Assembly (NCBI RefSeq): GCF_000263715.2
Contig: NZ_CM001514.1
Location: 5,518,498 to 5,582,497, forward strand
Source: Pseudomonas synxantha BG33R
GTDB lineage: Bacteria; Pseudomonadota; Gammaproteobacteria; Pseudomonadales; Pseudomonadaceae
Direction of reading: 5' to 3'
Length of the DNA: 64,000 nucleotides
Shown here: one piece after another, positions 8,119 through 18,020 of the stretch
How positions within the stretch are numbered: position 1 is the first letter of the stretch
Layout of the letters: the number at the start of each line of letters is the position of its first letter
Program-made: the position numbers and the translations under genes
Notes under the pieces: generated by a model
Told to the model about the DNA's origin: nothing
Databases searched by the model: none
What the model saw: only the letters and a program-made list of their open reading frames with translations

Positions 8119-10006
8119 GGGCCGTAACCTCGGGGCTTGATGGGGGGCCGCCATACTCGGGCTTGAGCTTGCCATCCTCGGCCAACAGCCAGGCATCCAT
8201 GATCTGCCGCACCACGGGCGCCGCGACGCCAGAGCCGGACTCACCGTTCTCGACCATCACCGAGACCACGATTTTCGGGTCGTCAGCCGGGGCGAAGCCG
8301 ACAAACAAGGCGTGGTCGCGGTGACGCTCCTGAACCTTGGAACGGTCATATTTTTCGCCCTGCTTGATCGCGACCACCTGGGCCGTACCACTCTTGCCGG
8401 CGATGCGGTATTGCGCGCCGGCTGCCGCCTTGCGTGCGGTACCCCGTGCGCCGTGCATGACTTGCTGCATGCCGTGGTTGACCTTGGCCCAGTCGGACGG
8501 GTCGCGCAGCACAATGTCGGGAATCGGGTTGTCGTCTACCGGCTTTTCGCCTTCGATGGTCCTGGCCAGGTGCGGCCGGTTCCAGATGCCTTTATTGGCC
8601 ACCAGCGCCGTGGCCTGGGCCAGTTGCAGCGGCGTGGCCTGCATATAGCCCTGGCCGATCCCCAGGATCAGGGTTTCACCCGGGAACCATGCCTGACGGC
8701 GCGTCGCACGCTTCCATTCCCGCGACGGCATCAGGCCGGGAGACTCTTCGAACATGTCCAGAGAGACTTTCTGACCGAGGCCGAACTTGCCCATGTAGGC
8801 AGACAGGCGATCGATCCCCAGCTTGTGGGCCAGGTCGTAAAAATAGGTGTCGTTGGAGCGCATGATCGCGGTGTCCAGGTCGACATAGCCGTCACCGGAG
8901 CGGTTCCAGTTGCGGTATTTGTGATCATAGTTGGGCAGCATGTAGTAGCCGGGGTCATAGACCCGACTGGAGGCCGTGACTACACCGGAGTCCAGGCCGG
9001 CGATCGCCACCGCCGGCTTGATGGTCGAACCCGGTGGATACAGGCCGCGCAATACACGGTTGAACAGCGGTCGATCGATGGAGTCGCGCAACTCGGCGTA
9101 GGCCTTGAAGCTGATGCCGGTGACGAACAGGTTAGGGTCGAAACTCGGCTGACTGACCATCGCCAGCACTTCGCCGGTCTTCGGGTCCAGCGCCACCACG
9201 GCACCACGCCGGCCCCCCAGGGCCATCTCGGCAGCTTCCTGCAACTTGATGTCCAGGCTCAGCACAATGTCCTTGCCCGGTATCGGGTCGGTACGCTTGA
9301 GCACGCGCAAGACGCGGCCGCGGGCGTTGGTCTCGACTTCTTCGTAACCCACCTGGCCGTGCAGCTCGGGCTCGTAGAACCGCTCGATGCCGGTCTTGCC
9401 GATATGATGGGTGCCGCTGTAATTGACCGGGTCGAGGGTTTTAAGCTCTTTCTCGTTGATCCGCCCCATATAGCCGACCGAGTGGGCAAAGTGCGCCCCT
9501 TGCGGATAGTGGCGCACCAACTGCGCCACCACTTCCACACCCGGCAGACGGAACTGGTTCACGGCGATTCGGGCGATCTGCTCTTCGGTCAGCTCGAACA
9601 GGATCGGCACCGGCTCAAACGGCCGGCGCCCCTGCTTCATGCGTTTCTCGAAGATCACCCGGTCTTCCGGCGTCAGTTGCAGCACCTCGACAATCACATC
9701 GAGCACCTGCTGCCAGTCGCCGGAACGCTCACGGGTCATGCTCAGGCTGAAGCTGGGGCGGTTATCCGCGACCACCACGCCATTGCGGTCGAAGATCAGC
9801 CCACGGGTCGGCGGAATCGGCTGCACATGCACCCGGTTGTTTTCCGACAGCGTGGAGTGATAGTCGTACTGGATCACCTGCAGGAAATACAGACGCGCAA
9901 TCAGCACACACATCAGCACCACCACCAAAATCGCACCGAACACCACCCGCGCGCGTACCAGACGTGCGTCTTTCTCGTGGTCCTTGATGCGGATCGGCTG
10001 GGTCAT
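8108..10006 (-). CDS. mrdA: Penicillin-binding protein 2
   Basis: This 632-residue class B PBP is the transpeptidase of the elongation complex. It has one N-terminal membrane anchor (about residues 20-45) and a dimerisation/pedestal region. The transpeptidase domain carries STIK (Ser327, Lys330), SND (Ser384) and KSG (Lys538). It is normal in length for Pseudomonas pbpA. It lies 15 nt after rlmH and overlaps rodA, its glycosyltransferase partner. No motif is altered, so an active enzyme is expected. Confidence 0.97.
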   Translation of the reverse strand: MTQPIRIKDHEKDARLVRARVVFGAILVVVLMCVLIARLYFLQVIQYDYHSTLSENNRVHVQPIPPTRGLIFDRNGVVVADNRPSFSLSMTRERSGDWQQVLDVIVEVLQLTPEDRVIFEKRMKQGRRPFEPVPILFELTEEQIARIAVNQFRLPGVEVVAQLVRHYPQGAHFAHSVGYMGRINEKELKTLDPVNYSGTHHIGKTGIERFYEPELHGQVGYEEVETNARGRVLRVLKRTDPIPGKDIVLSLDIKLQEAAEMALGGRRGAVVALDPKTGEVLAMVSQPSFDPNLFVTGISFKAYAELRDSIDRPLFNRVLRGLYPPGSTIKPAVAIAGLDSGVVTASSRVYDPGYYMLPNYDHKYRNWNRSGDGYVDLDTAIMRSNDTYFYDLAHKLGIDRLSAYMGKFGLGQKVSLDMFEESPGLMPSREWKRATRRQAWFPGETLILGIGQGYMQATPLQLAQATALVANKGIWNRPHLARTIEGEKPVDDNPIPDIVLRDPSDWAKVNHGMQQVMHGARGTARKAAAGAQYRIAGKSGTAQVVAIKQGEKYDRSKVQERHRDHALFVGFAPADDPKIVVSVMVENGESGSGVAAPVVRQIMDAWLLAEDGKLKPEYGGPPSSPEVTAREE

Positions 10007-10021
10007 CGGGGGCGGCGCAGA

Positions 10022-10489
10022 CTATTTGTGGTAAGGGTGCCCGGACAGGACTGTCCAGGCGCGATACAGCTGTTCACCGATCAGAATCCTTACCAACGGG
10101 TGCGGCAATGTCAGCGCCGACAACGACCAGCGCTGATCGGCTCGCGCACAGACTTCCGGCGCCAGCCCCTCGGGGCCACCGACCATGAAGTTGACCGTAC
10201 GCGAATCCAGGCGCCAGCGATCCAGTTCCACCGCCAACTGCTCGGTGCTCCAGGGCTTGCCGTGCACTTCGAGAGTGACGATACGCTCGTTGGGGCCGAC
10301 CTTGGCCAGCATGGCTTCGCCTTCCTGGCGGATAAAGCGCGCCACATCGGCGTTCTTGCCCCGGGTATTGAGCGGTATTTCCACCAGTTCAAGCGACAGC
10401 TCAGCGGGCAGACGCTTGGCATACTCGTGCCAGCCTTCTTCCACCCACTTGGGCATGCGTGAACCGACAGCGATCAGACGCAGGCGCAC
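10022..10489 (-). CDS. rlmH: 23S rRNA (pseudouridine1915-N3)-methyltransferase
   Basis: This 155-residue SPOUT-fold methyltransferase modifies pseudouridine 1915 in helix 69 of 23S rRNA on assembled 70S ribosomes. The SAM-binding knot shows GGPEGL at residues 104-109 and the C-terminal [20 protein letters not shown] signature. It is complete and standard in length. It lies directly after rsfS, another ribosome-acting factor, with a gap of only 9 nt. Confidence 0.97.
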
Positions 10490-10498
10490 AGCCGTTCC

Positions 10499-10993
10499 TT
10501 ATTCCTGGTCTTTGTTGAGCTTGTCGAAGTGCGCGTGGCCCACTTCCGGGCTGTGGTGCTTGCCATCGGCGGCACGGCTCTGCTCGGCGCCTTTCCACAG
10601 ACGCTCCAGGTCGTAGAACTGGCGGGCGTTGGAGGTCATCATGTGAACGATCACATCGTCCATGTCCAGCAGTACCCAGTCGCTGTCGCCCTTGCCTTCT
10701 TCACCCAGAGGCTTCACGCCCTGGGCTTTGACGGCTTCACGAACCTTGTCGAGCATCGCGCCGATCTGACGGTTGGAAGTACCGGTAGCGATGATCATGA
10801 AGTCGGTGATGCTTTGCTTGTCGCGTACGTCCAGCACCTGGATGTCCTGGGCCTTAACGTCTTCCAGGGCGGCCACGGCCACTTTCACCAGCTCTTCGCC
10901 AGCCAATTCCGGGCCCACGTGGGCTTCAACCGGCAGCGGTGCGCTTTTGAAGGTGCCTTTGCGCTTAACTTTGCTTACGTCTTTGTTCGTCAT
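10499..10993 (-). CDS. rsfS: Ribosome silencing factor RsfS
   Basis: This 164-residue member of the RsfS/Iojap family binds ribosomal protein L14 and blocks 30S-50S joining when nutrients are low. The core domain has DIQVLDVRDKQSITDFMI, then ATGTSNRQI. An extra basic N-terminal stretch of about 40 residues (MTNKDVSKVKRKGTFKSAPL) is longer than in E. coli. If it is not translated, a start further downstream would be used. The gene follows nadD, a conserved pairing in proteobacteria. Confidence 0.95.
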   Translation of the reverse strand: MTNKDVSKVKRKGTFKSAPLPVEAHVGPELAGEELVKVAVAALEDVKAQDIQVLDVRDKQSITDFMIIATGTSNRQIGAMLDKVREAVKAQGVKPLGEEGKGDSDWVLLDMDDVIVHMMTSNARQFYDLERLWKGAEQSRAADGKHHSPEVGHAHFDKLNKDQE

Positions 10994-11059
10994 ATAAAAC
11001 TCGTTTTGCTCGTATGTTCGGGCGCTTGCTGCACGGTTCGTGCGTTCAAGCGCGCCTTT

Positions 11060-11707
11060 TCAGTTCGACGCACGGTAAAGCCCGTGCGCATCGATGTAGG
11101 CCAGGACCGCGTCAGGCACCAGGAAACGTACCGACTTACCGCTGGCCAGCAGTTGACGGATCTGGGTGGCGGACACCGCAAGCGGGGTCTGCCAGACGAA
11201 TGCAATATTCCCGTTCGGCCCGGTCAGGGCCAAGGGGTCACTTACCGACCGCGCGGCCAGCAGGTTGCGCAAGGCATCCGGCGGTTCGCTGTCGGCATCC
11301 GGGCGTTGCAAAACCAGGATGTGGCAATGCTGGAGGAGCTCCTCCCAGCGGTGCCAAGAGGGCAGGCCGCAAAATGCGTCCCAGCCCAAAAGCAGAAACA
11401 ACTGGTCATCTGCGCCCATCTCGGCGCGCATCAATTCCAGGGTGTCGACAGTGTAGGACGGTTTATCGCGCTTGAGCTCGCGGTCGTCCACCATCAACGG
11501 CTGTATGCCCTCTACGGCCACCTGCACCATTTCCAGGCGCTGTTGCGCAGACACCTGCGGCGTATCGCGATGCGGCGGCCGAAAATTGGGCAGCAGCCGC
11601 ACCTCGTCCAGCGCCAGGGCATCGGCGACTTCCAGGGCACTGCGCAAATGGCCGATGTGCACGGGGTCGAAAGTACCGCCGAGCAGCCCGATGCGTTTAG
11701 CCATCAA
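11060..11707 (-). CDS. nadD: Nicotinate-nucleotide adenylyltransferase
   Basis: This 215-residue nucleotidyltransferase makes deamido-NAD from nicotinate mononucleotide and ATP. The N-terminal motif [13 protein letters not shown] and the C-terminal [12 protein letters not shown] (the ISSTxIR motif) are intact. It overlaps the proA stop by 4 nt (ATGA), so translation is coupled. It is followed by rsfS after about 65 nt. Confidence 0.96.
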   Translation of the reverse strand: MMAKRIGLLGGTFDPVHIGHLRSALEVADALALDEVRLLPNFRPPHRDTPQVSAQQRLEMVQVAVEGIQPLMVDDRELKRDKPSYTVDTLELMRAEMGADDQLFLLLGWDAFCGLPSWHRWEELLQHCHILVLQRPDADSEPPDALRNLLAARSVSDPLALTGPNGNIAFVWQTPLAVSATQIRQLLASGKSVRFLVPDAVLAYIDAHGLYRASN

Positions 11708-12969
11708 GTGCGCACATGACCGTCGCCGAACACTACGTACTTCTCGCTGGTCAGCCCTTCAAGGCCAACCGGGCCACGTGCATGGAGCTTGTCGGTGGAG
11801 ATACCGATCTCCGCCCCCAGGCCATACTCGAAGCCGTCGGCAAAACGTGTCGAGGCGTTGATCATCACCGAAGCGGAGTCCACTTCATTGAGGAAACGCC
11901 GGGCATCGCTGAAGTGCTCGGAAACAATGGCGTCGGTGTGCTTGGAGCCGTATTTATTGATGTGCTCGATGGCCTGGTCCAGGTCGTCGACGATGCGAAT
12001 CGACAGGATCGGCGCGGTGTATTCGGTGTACCAGTCTTGTTCAGTCGCTTCGATCACATCGCTGCCGAGCAGTGCACGGGTACGCTCGCAGCCACGCAGT
12101 TCCACGCCCTTGTCACGGTAGATGGCAGCCAGAGGCGGCAGCACGCGCTCGGCAATGCCGGCGTGCACCAGCAGGGTTTCCATGGTGTTGCACGGCGCGT
12201 AGCGGTGGGTCTTGGCGTTGTCGGCAATGCGAATCGCCTTGTCGAGGTCGGCGGCGATGTCGATGAAGACGTGGCACACGCCGTCCAGGTGCTTGATGAC
12301 TGGCACCTTGGCATCGCGGCTGACGCGCTCGATCAGGCTCTTGCCGCCACGGGGCACAATCACGTCGACGAATTCCGGCATGGTGATCAACGCGCCCACA
12401 GCCGCGCGGTCGGTGGTTTCCACCACTTGCACCACTTCGGCTGGCAACTCGGCCACGGCCAGGCCTTGCTGGATGCAGGCGGCGATAGCACGGTTGGAAT
12501 TGATCGCCTCGGAGCCGCCTCGCAGGATGGTGGCGTTGCCCGACTTCAGGCACAGGCTCGCGGCGTCGATGGTCACGTTCGGACGCGACTCGTAGATGAT
12601 GCCGATCACACCCAGCGGCACGCGCATCTTGCCTACCTGGATACCGGACGGCAGGTAACGCATGTCGCGGATTTCACCGATGGGGTCAGGCAGCTTGGCC
12701 ACCTGACGCAGGCCTTCGATCATGTCGTCGATACGTGCCGGGGTCAGTGCCAGGCGATCCAGCAAGGCCGGTTCCAGGCCATTGGCGCGACCATTGGCCA
12801 AGTCCAGTTCATTGGCAGCGGTCAACTCGGAGCGCGAAGCATCCAGAGCATCGGCAGCCGCCAGCAGCGCACGGTTCTTCTGCGCAGTGCTCGCACGGGC
12901 GATCAACCGCGAGGCCTGACGGGCAGCGCGACCCAGGCGGGTCATGTAGTCAAGAACGGACTCAGTCAT
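11704..12969 (-). CDS. proA: Gamma-glutamyl phosphate reductase
   Basis: This 421-residue aldehyde-dehydrogenase-fold enzyme reduces gamma-glutamyl phosphate to glutamate semialdehyde in proline synthesis. The catalytic Cys260 lies in [12 protein letters not shown]. It is the first gene of the long minus-strand run ending at lipA. No clear ribosome-binding site precedes the ATG. The adjacent mpg gene is divergent, so the 174-bp gap should hold promoters for both. Confidence 0.96.
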   Translation of the reverse strand: MTESVLDYMTRLGRAARQASRLIARASTAQKNRALLAAADALDASRSELTAANELDLANGRANGLEPALLDRLALTPARIDDMIEGLRQVAKLPDPIGEIRDMRYLPSGIQVGKMRVPLGVIGIIYESRPNVTIDAASLCLKSGNATILRGGSEAINSNRAIAACIQQGLAVAELPAEVVQVVETTDRAAVGALITMPEFVDVIVPRGGKSLIERVSRDAKVPVIKHLDGVCHVFIDIAADLDKAIRIADNAKTHRYAPCNTMETLLVHAGIAERVLPPLAAIYRDKGVELRGCERTRALLGSDVIEATEQDWYTEYTAPILSIRIVDDLDQAIEHINKYGSKHTDAIVSEHFSDARRFLNEVDSASVMINASTRFADGFEYGLGAEIGISTDKLHARGPVGLEGLTSEKYVVFGDGHVRT

Positions 12970-13143
12970 GGTCAGGGAGTCTTGGCAAAGAGGAAAGCGG
13001 CAGATTATAGCTGTGACGCCGCTCGACTGACAGCGGTGAGGGGCGGATGGTCGAAATGAACTGTAAAAACCCGGGGTTCAGCGGTAATTAAGGTGAGAGT
13101 TGTTATTATTCCGTCACATTTAGCCGTAATAACCCTGAACGCC

Positions 13144-13827
13144 ATGCCCGGACTTACCGCCCCACTCCCCGCAAGCGCCCTGCCCGACGGCTTCTTCGAC
13201 CGCGATGCACAACTGCTCGCGCAAGAGCTGTTGGGGAAAATCATTCGCCACCGTGTTGGTGATCTCTGGCTTTCGGCGCGAATTATTGAAACCGAAGCCT
13301 ATTACGTGGCCGAAAAAGGCAGCCATGCGTCGCTGGGTTACACAGAAAAGCGTAAGGCTTTGTTTCTGGATGGCGGTCATATCTATATGTACTACGCCAG
13401 GGGCGGTGATTCCCTGAACTTCAGCGCCCACGGCCCGGGGAATGCCGTGCTGATCAAGTCGGCTTACCCGTGGGTCGATGAAATCTGCGGGCCGGCAAGC
13501 CTGGCGCAAATGCTGTTGAACAACCCCAACCCCGACGGCAGCCCGCGCCCGGCGCAGAAGCTGTGCGCCGGGCAGACCCTGCTGTGCAAGGCGCTGGGCC
13601 TGAAAGTGCCGATGTGGGACGCCAAGCGCTTCGATCAGGAACTGCTGTATGTCGAAGATGTGGGCCAGGTGCCCACGCAGATTATCCAGACCACCCGGCT
13701 GGGCATTCCCAGCGGGCGCGATGAACACTTGATGTATCGCTTCGTCGATGCCGGCTATGCGCCGTACTGCACGCGGAACCCGCTGCGTCGCGGGCAGGTC
13801 GAAGGCCGCGATTATTTTTTGATCTAA
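13144..13827 (+). CDS. DNA-3-methyladenine glycosylase (AAG/MPG type)
   Basis: This 227-residue glycosylase removes alkylated purines such as 3-methyladenine and hypoxanthine in base-excision repair. The family is recognised by IIETEAYYVAEKGSHASLGYTEKR and by IYMYYARGGDSLNF, parts of the DNA-intercalating and base-flipping site. I prefer the ATG at 13144 (MPGLTAPLP), since a GTG at 13093 gives an N-terminus without family similarity. A REPIN follows it. The gene is monocistronic and divergent from proA. Confidence 0.92.
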   Translation: MPGLTAPLPASALPDGFFDRDAQLLAQELLGKIIRHRVGDLWLSARIIETEAYYVAEKGSHASLGYTEKRKALFLDGGHIYMYYARGGDSLNFSAHGPGNAVLIKSAYPWVDEICGPASLAQMLLNNPNPDGSPRPAQKLCAGQTLLCKALGLKVPMWDAKRFDQELLYVEDVGQVPTQIIQTTRLGIPSGRDEHLMYRFVDAGYAPYCTRNPLRRGQVEGRDYFLI

Positions 13828-13843
13828 CGGGCGACACATCCCA

Positions 13844-13933
13844 TGTGGGAGCTGGCTTGCTTGCGATAGCGGTGGGCCAGGCAACTTCCATGCTGGCCAT
13901 GCCGCAGCCATCGCAGGCAAGCCAGCTCCCACA
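13844..13933. repeat. REPIN, GTGGGAGCTGGCTTGC type
   Basis: The left arm (TGTGGGAGCTGGCTTGCTTG) and an inverted right arm surround a spacer of about 40 nt. One base differs between the arms (TTGCTTGC versus GCAGGCAA). Confidence 0.9.
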
Positions 13934-13968
13934 GTGGAAATTCACCGTCTCATTATGGAGTGGATTGT

Positions 13969-15285
13969 ATGGGCCAATGGCTCGATAGCATCACCGGCTG
14001 GCTGACCCTGAACCCGCAATGGCTGGCAGCCGCGGTGTTTATTGTCGCGTGCGTGGAGTGCCTGGCCATTGCCGGGCTGATCGTGCCGGGCACGGTATTG
14101 CTGTTTGCGATTGCCGCACTGGCCGGCAGCGGTGCGTTGTCACTGAGTGAAACCCTGCTGCTGGGCTTCCTCGGCGGACTATTGGGCGACGGGGTTTCCT
14201 ACTACCTGGGCCGACACTTCCATCAGAACATCCGGCGCTTGCCGGGCCTGCGCCATCATCCGGAATGGATGAATGGCGCAGAAACCTACTTCCACAAGTA
14301 CGGAATCGCCAGCTTGCTGGTCGGGCGCTTCATCGGGCCATTGCGGCCCATGCTGCCGATGGTCGCCGGTATGTGCGACATGCCGCTCCCGCGCTTTGCG
14401 ATCGTCAGCGTGATCGCCGCCGCCGGTTGGTCAGTGGCGTATCTGCTGCCGGGCTGGGCAGCCGGTGCCGCGTTCCGCCTGCCCTTGCCGGAAGGTTTCT
14501 GGCCGGAAGCGGCGATTGTTGCGGCGTGCCTGGCGGCGCTATTGGGATTAAGTTTGAACAGCAGCCTGCGCGCCCATCGTCGCGCAACGTTGTGGATCGG
14601 TTGTGCCAGCCTGACCCTGCTGATCGCGCTGTTTATCGGCTACCCGCATCTCAATGACTTCGATCAGGGCCTGAGCGCCCTGGTGCAGGAGCATCGCAGC
14701 CCGTGGCTGGATGAGGTGATGGTGCGGATCACGCAATTGGGCGAGTTCAAGAAAATGTTCGTCGCCAGCGCGGTGTTCACCGCCCTGTTGTTTGTGGCCC
14801 GGCAATGGCGACACGCGCTGTTTGTAGGAGCGACCCTGGCAGGCGCGGCGGTGATCAACACCGGCACCAAGCTGTTCTTTGCCCGTGGCCGCCCGGAGAT
14901 TCTGACCGACCCGTTGACCAGTTTCAGCATGCCCAGCGGCCATGCCTCCGGCGCTTTTGCGTTCTTCCTGGCGCTCGCGGTATTGGCCGGTCGCGGCCAA
15001 CCCACGCGGTTGCGCCTGACCTGGATGCTGCTGGGCTGCATACCCGCCGCATTCATTGCTCTGTCGCGGGTGTACCTGGGCGCTCACTGGCCCAGCGACA
15101 TCCTCGCAGGCACGCTACTGGCCATGACGGTATGCGCATTCAGCCTGACCGTGATCCAGTACCGCAGCCCGCTGCCGGCAATGACGCAAAAAGCCTGGTG
15201 GCTGGTATTGCCGGCGGTGGTGGCGGTGCTCGGCTTCATTGCATTCACCGGCACCTCCCATGCATTGCTCAGGTACGCCTACTGA
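13969..15285 (+). CDS. DedA-family/PAP2 phosphatase fusion membrane protein
   Basis: This protein of about 438 residues joins two membrane domains. The first half (about 1-190) is a DedA/SNARE-associated domain, with SYYLGRHF and FIGPLRPMLPMVAG. The second half (about 220-430) is a PAP2 lipid phosphatase with KLFFARGRP, SMPSGHASG and SRVYLGAHWPSD, so the three acid-phosphatase motifs are intact. Such fusions may move and dephosphorylate polyprenyl or phospholipid substrates at the inner membrane; this is inference. The ATG at 13969 has GGAG 8 nt upstream. Confidence 0.88.
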   Translation: MGQWLDSITGWLTLNPQWLAAAVFIVACVECLAIAGLIVPGTVLLFAIAALAGSGALSLSETLLLGFLGGLLGDGVSYYLGRHFHQNIRRLPGLRHHPEWMNGAETYFHKYGIASLLVGRFIGPLRPMLPMVAGMCDMPLPRFAIVSVIAAAGWSVAYLLPGWAAGAAFRLPLPEGFWPEAAIVAACLAALLGLSLNSSLRAHRRATLWIGCASLTLLIALFIGYPHLNDFDQGLSALVQEHRSPWLDEVMVRITQLGEFKKMFVASAVFTALLFVARQWRHALFVGATLAGAAVINTGTKLFFARGRPEILTDPLTSFSMPSGHASGAFAFFLALAVLAGRGQPTRLRLTWMLLGCIPAAFIALSRVYLGAHWPSDILAGTLLAMTVCAFSLTVIQYRSPLPAMTQKAWWLVLPAVVAVLGFIAFTGTSHALLRYAY

Positions 15286-15500
15286 CCCTTGGCCGGGCCA
15301 ATCCAGTCGACTGAAGCAGAGCGACGCTCCACGCAACGTTCGCGTCGCTCCAGCAGCATCTCGTCGGCAATCTCGGCGGCGCGCTCGGCGATGTACTCCG
15401 CGCCCCGGGTGGCGTCCTGCTGGAGCAATTGCGTGGTCACGCTGACAAAATACGTGTCCCAGGCGACTTGTTCCGATGGTGTCAGACGAATCATGGTCAT
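15279..15500 (-). CDS. Small conserved hypothetical protein
   Basis: I do not recognise a function for this 73-residue soluble, acidic-helical protein (TPSEQVAWDTYFVSVTTQLL, then AAEIADEMLLERRERC). It converges with the DedA-PAP2 gene and overlaps its stop by 7 nt. GGGG precedes a second ATG at 15494 at better spacing than the first, so the true start may be two codons later. Codon use resembles the neighbours. Confidence 0.65.
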   Translation of the reverse strand: MTMIRLTPSEQVAWDTYFVSVTTQLLQQDATRGAEYIAERAAEIADEMLLERRERCVERRSASVDWIGPAKGQ

Positions 15501-15594
15501 CCCCGATCATTATGGTGTGATCGGAAAATATTGCAGGCGTCGCGCCTGAAATGACGTAGCAAAATCCGAAAGCAACCGCAGAAAATTCCGTATC

Positions 15595-16185
15595 TCAGGT
15601 GAACAACTCACCCTGCAATTCATCCAGCAACATCTGAATGGCATCCAGCCGCTGCTGCGGATCGTCAATTTGCAGCAAGTCGACCTTATCGGCGTCGGTA
15701 AACGGCAGCAGGTACGCCAGTTGGTTGCCGAGGGCCTGCTGGCCTTCGGCATGGGCGTTCATCTCCAGCGAAGCTACCATCGGGTGCTCCGCCAGAGCCT
15801 CCAGCAGCGCCAGCAAGTCGGCGTCCTCTTCTTCCAGAGGCCGATCCGGCACCTCCTCCAACCATTTAACCTCGGCCACCAGCAATTGATCTTTCTGCAC
15901 CGTGACGTCTAGTACGCGGAAACGCCGGCCACCTTCCACACGAATCCCCAGCAGGCCGTTGTCCTGCTGTTTGAAGTCGCGAATAAACGCTTCGCAGCCG
16001 ATCAGCGCGTAGCCGTCCGGGGCTATGCCCACTTCCAGGCCATTGAAGATGCACACCACACCAAAGCTTTCGCCCTTTTTCATGCAGCGGCTGATCATGT
16101 CTAGGTAGCGCGCCTCGAATATCTGCAGGTCGAGGGTGCAGCCTGGGAACAGCACAGTGTTGAGTGGGAACAGCGCCAGACTCAT
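15595..16185 (-). CDS. LON N-terminal (substrate-binding) domain protein
   Basis: This protein of about 196 residues consists only of the PUA-like LON substrate-binding domain (LALFPLNTVLFPGCTLDLQI). The ATPase and protease parts of Lon are absent by family design. The exact role is unknown; related proteins are found across proteobacteria. The chosen ATG at 16185 has AAGGAAACC upstream. An in-frame start at 16215 would run into the lrgB end and is less likely. Confidence 0.88.
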   Translation of the reverse strand: MSLALFPLNTVLFPGCTLDLQIFEARYLDMISRCMKKGESFGVVCIFNGLEVGIAPDGYALIGCEAFIRDFKQQDNGLLGIRVEGGRRFRVLDVTVQKDQLLVAEVKWLEEVPDRPLEEEDADLLALLEALAEHPMVASLEMNAHAEGQQALGNQLAYLLPFTDADKVDLLQIDDPQQRLDAIQMLLDELQGELFT

Positions 16186-16207
16186 AACGGTTTCCTTAAA
16201 ACCCGGG

Positions 16208-16924
16208 TTAAACAATTACCGACACGGCCAACGGCAGAAACACCGCCGTCGCCACGCCCATCAGGCTCATGGCCAGCGCCGCAAAAGCGCCGCACTCTTC
16301 GCTTTCCTGCAGGGCCACCGAGGTGCCGACCGCATGAGCGGTCATGCCCAGCGCCATGCCCCGCGCTTCAGGGCTGTGCACACCCAGCCGCGACAGATAC
16401 GCCGGGCCGATCATCGCGCCGACCACCCCGGTGATCAGTACAAACACTGCCGCCAATGCCGCCACGCCACCAATCTGTTCGGCGACCAGCATGGCAATCG
16501 GCGACGTTACCGACTTGGGTGCCATGGTCATCAGCACCCTGTGTTCGGCACCAAACCACCACCCCAACAGCACACACAAGCCGGTAGCCAACACCCCGCC
16601 TACCACCAGCGTAGTAAAAATCGGCCAGAACAATTGGCGAATCCGCCGCAGGTTAAGATAAAGCGGTACCGCCAATGCCACCGTTGCAGGCCCCAGCAGG
16701 ATCCCCATGATCTCGGTGCTTTCGCGGTACTCGGCGTAACTCAGGCCACAGGCGAGCAACACACCGATCACCAGCAACATCGACACCAGCACCGGTTGCA
16801 GGAAGATCCAGCGGGTTTTCTCGTACCCCGCCAGCACCAACTGATAGGCGCCCAGGGTGATACCGATGCCAAACAACGGGTGATGAATGACCGCCGTCCA
16901 GGCGCCCTGCCAGTCAAGCATCAT
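16208..16924 (-). CDS. LrgB/CidB family membrane protein
   Basis: This 238-residue protein has about seven hydrophobic segments and the family motifs GLSYAEYRESTEIMGILLGP and KSVTSPIAM. With its LrgA/CidA partner it has been linked to holin-like control of autolysis and to export of small metabolites in other bacteria. The stop overlaps nothing. The start overlaps the upstream lrgA end by 4 nt, so they form a two-gene unit. Which of the cid or lrg types it is cannot be decided. Confidence 0.88.
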   Translation of the reverse strand: MMLDWQGAWTAVIHHPLFGIGITLGAYQLVLAGYEKTRWIFLQPVLVSMLLVIGVLLACGLSYAEYRESTEIMGILLGPATVALAVPLYLNLRRIRQLFWPIFTTLVVGGVLATGLCVLLGWWFGAEHRVLMTMAPKSVTSPIAMLVAEQIGGVAALAAVFVLITGVVGAMIGPAYLSRLGVHSPEARGMALGMTAHAVGTSVALQESEECGAFAALAMSLMGVATAVFLPLAVSVIV

Positions 16925-17274
16925 TGGTCCTTCTCCTTGCGCCTGACCATCTGCTGCATCAGCACACCGACAAAGCCCATGGCGATCACCAGCGACAACA
17001 CCAGCGCCCCGACGATAGCCCAGAAGTCCGCGACAATGTCCTTGGCGTAGACCATCACTCCCACGGCAGGCGGCACCAACAGCAACGGCAGATAACGCAA
17101 CAGGCTGCCAGCCGCCAGGCTCAGCGGCTCGCCGACTTCACCGCGCCAGACCAGAAAGCCCAGCATCAGCAGCAGCCCGATGATCGGCCCCGGCAGTACC
17201 GGCAACAGCAAATGATTGATCGCCGTACCGATCAATTGAAACAGCACCAGCCAAGTCAGGCCACGTAACAGCAT
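16921..17274 (-). CDS. CidA/LrgA family holin-like protein
   Basis: This 117-residue protein has four predicted membrane helices (LTWLVLFQLIGTAINHLLLP, then GPIIGLLLMLGFLVWRG and two more) and a charged C-terminal tail (RRKEKDQ). The family forms holin-like oligomers and is encoded with LrgB. The ATG at 17274 is chosen because GGGGGGAGAG precedes it; longer in-frame extensions have no family similarity. It is divergent from the MaoC gene. Confidence 0.87.
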   Translation of the reverse strand: MLLRGLTWLVLFQLIGTAINHLLLPVLPGPIIGLLLMLGFLVWRGEVGEPLSLAAGSLLRYLPLLLVPPAVGVMVYAKDIVADFWAIVGALVLSLVIAMGFVGVLMQQMVRRKEKDQ

Positions 17275-17459
17275 CCCGCTCTCTCCCCCCTCAAAGCCCA
17301 TGCGCATTATAAGCACGCCCGCCCTATGCCCAGGCATTCGCCAAAAGCATGTTGGGTTGACCGGGCCATTTGCCCATGATGATCTACATTGGTTCTCTGT
17401 ATCCCATATAAAACCCCTTATCAACGTGGGATAAAAATGATGAACCCAGGAGAGACGCA

Positions 17460-17915
17460 ATGCCCTATGTACCCGTAGCGCAGCTCAAAGATTATGTCGG
17501 CAAGGAACTGGGACGTTCCGAATGGCTCACCATCGACCAGGCGCGCATCAACCTGTTCGCAGAGGCCACCGGCGATCATCAGTTCATCCACGTCGACCCG
17601 GTCAAGGCCGCACAAACCCCGTTCGGCAGCACCATCGCCCACGGTTTCCTGTCGCTGTCACTGATGCCCAAGCTGATGGAAGACATCCTGATCATGCCCG
17701 AGGGCTTGAAAATGGCCGTCAACTACGGCCTGGACAGTGTGCGCTTCATCCAGCCGGTGAAGGTCGACTCCAAGGTACGCCTGAACGTCACGCTCACCGA
17801 CGTCACCGAGAAAAAACCCGGCCAATGGCTGTTCAAGGCCACCGCCACCCTGGAAATCGAAGGCCAGGAGAAACCTGCCTATATTGCCGAGTCGCTGTCA
17901 CTCTGCTTCGTGTAA
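17460..17915 (+). CDS. MaoC-like (R)-specific enoyl-CoA hydratase
   Basis: This 151-residue hot-dog-fold protein has the hydratase-2 motif ATGDHQFIHVDPVKAAQTPF, with Asp and His as the catalytic pair, and then STIAHGFLSLSL. It probably hydrates trans-2-enoyl-CoA to (R)-3-hydroxyacyl-CoA. In Pseudomonas this can feed polyhydroxyalkanoate or fatty acid turnover; the exact substrate is inferred. AGGAGAGACGCA precedes the ATG. A terminator hairpin follows within 10 nt, so the gene is monocistronic. Confidence 0.9.
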   Translation: MPYVPVAQLKDYVGKELGRSEWLTIDQARINLFAEATGDHQFIHVDPVKAAQTPFGSTIAHGFLSLSLMPKLMEDILIMPEGLKMAVNYGLDSVRFIQPVKVDSKVRLNVTLTDVTEKKPGQWLFKATATLEIEGQEKPAYIAESLSLCFV

Positions 17916-17923
17916 GGCCGACC

Positions 17924-17952
17924 CTGTGGCGAGGCAATAAACCTTGCCACAG
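17924..17952 (+). terminator. Hairpin after the MaoC-like gene
   Basis: The stem CTGTGGCGAGG/CCTTGCCACAG (one G-T wobble) has the loop CAATAAA and starts 9 nt past the stop. It is followed by an AT-rich stretch rather than a clean T-run. Confidence 0.6.
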
Positions 17953-18020
17953 TGTATGTAAATTTATGTATGAATCTCGCGGCTGCGGCATACTCGGCGC
18001 TCAATTATCCGGATCCCGCT

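Noticed and set aside
8312..10462. 716-codon plus-strand frame opposite mrdA and rlmH
   Set aside because: An antisense frame of high-GC codons; the coding strand carries PBP2 and RlmH with all motifs.
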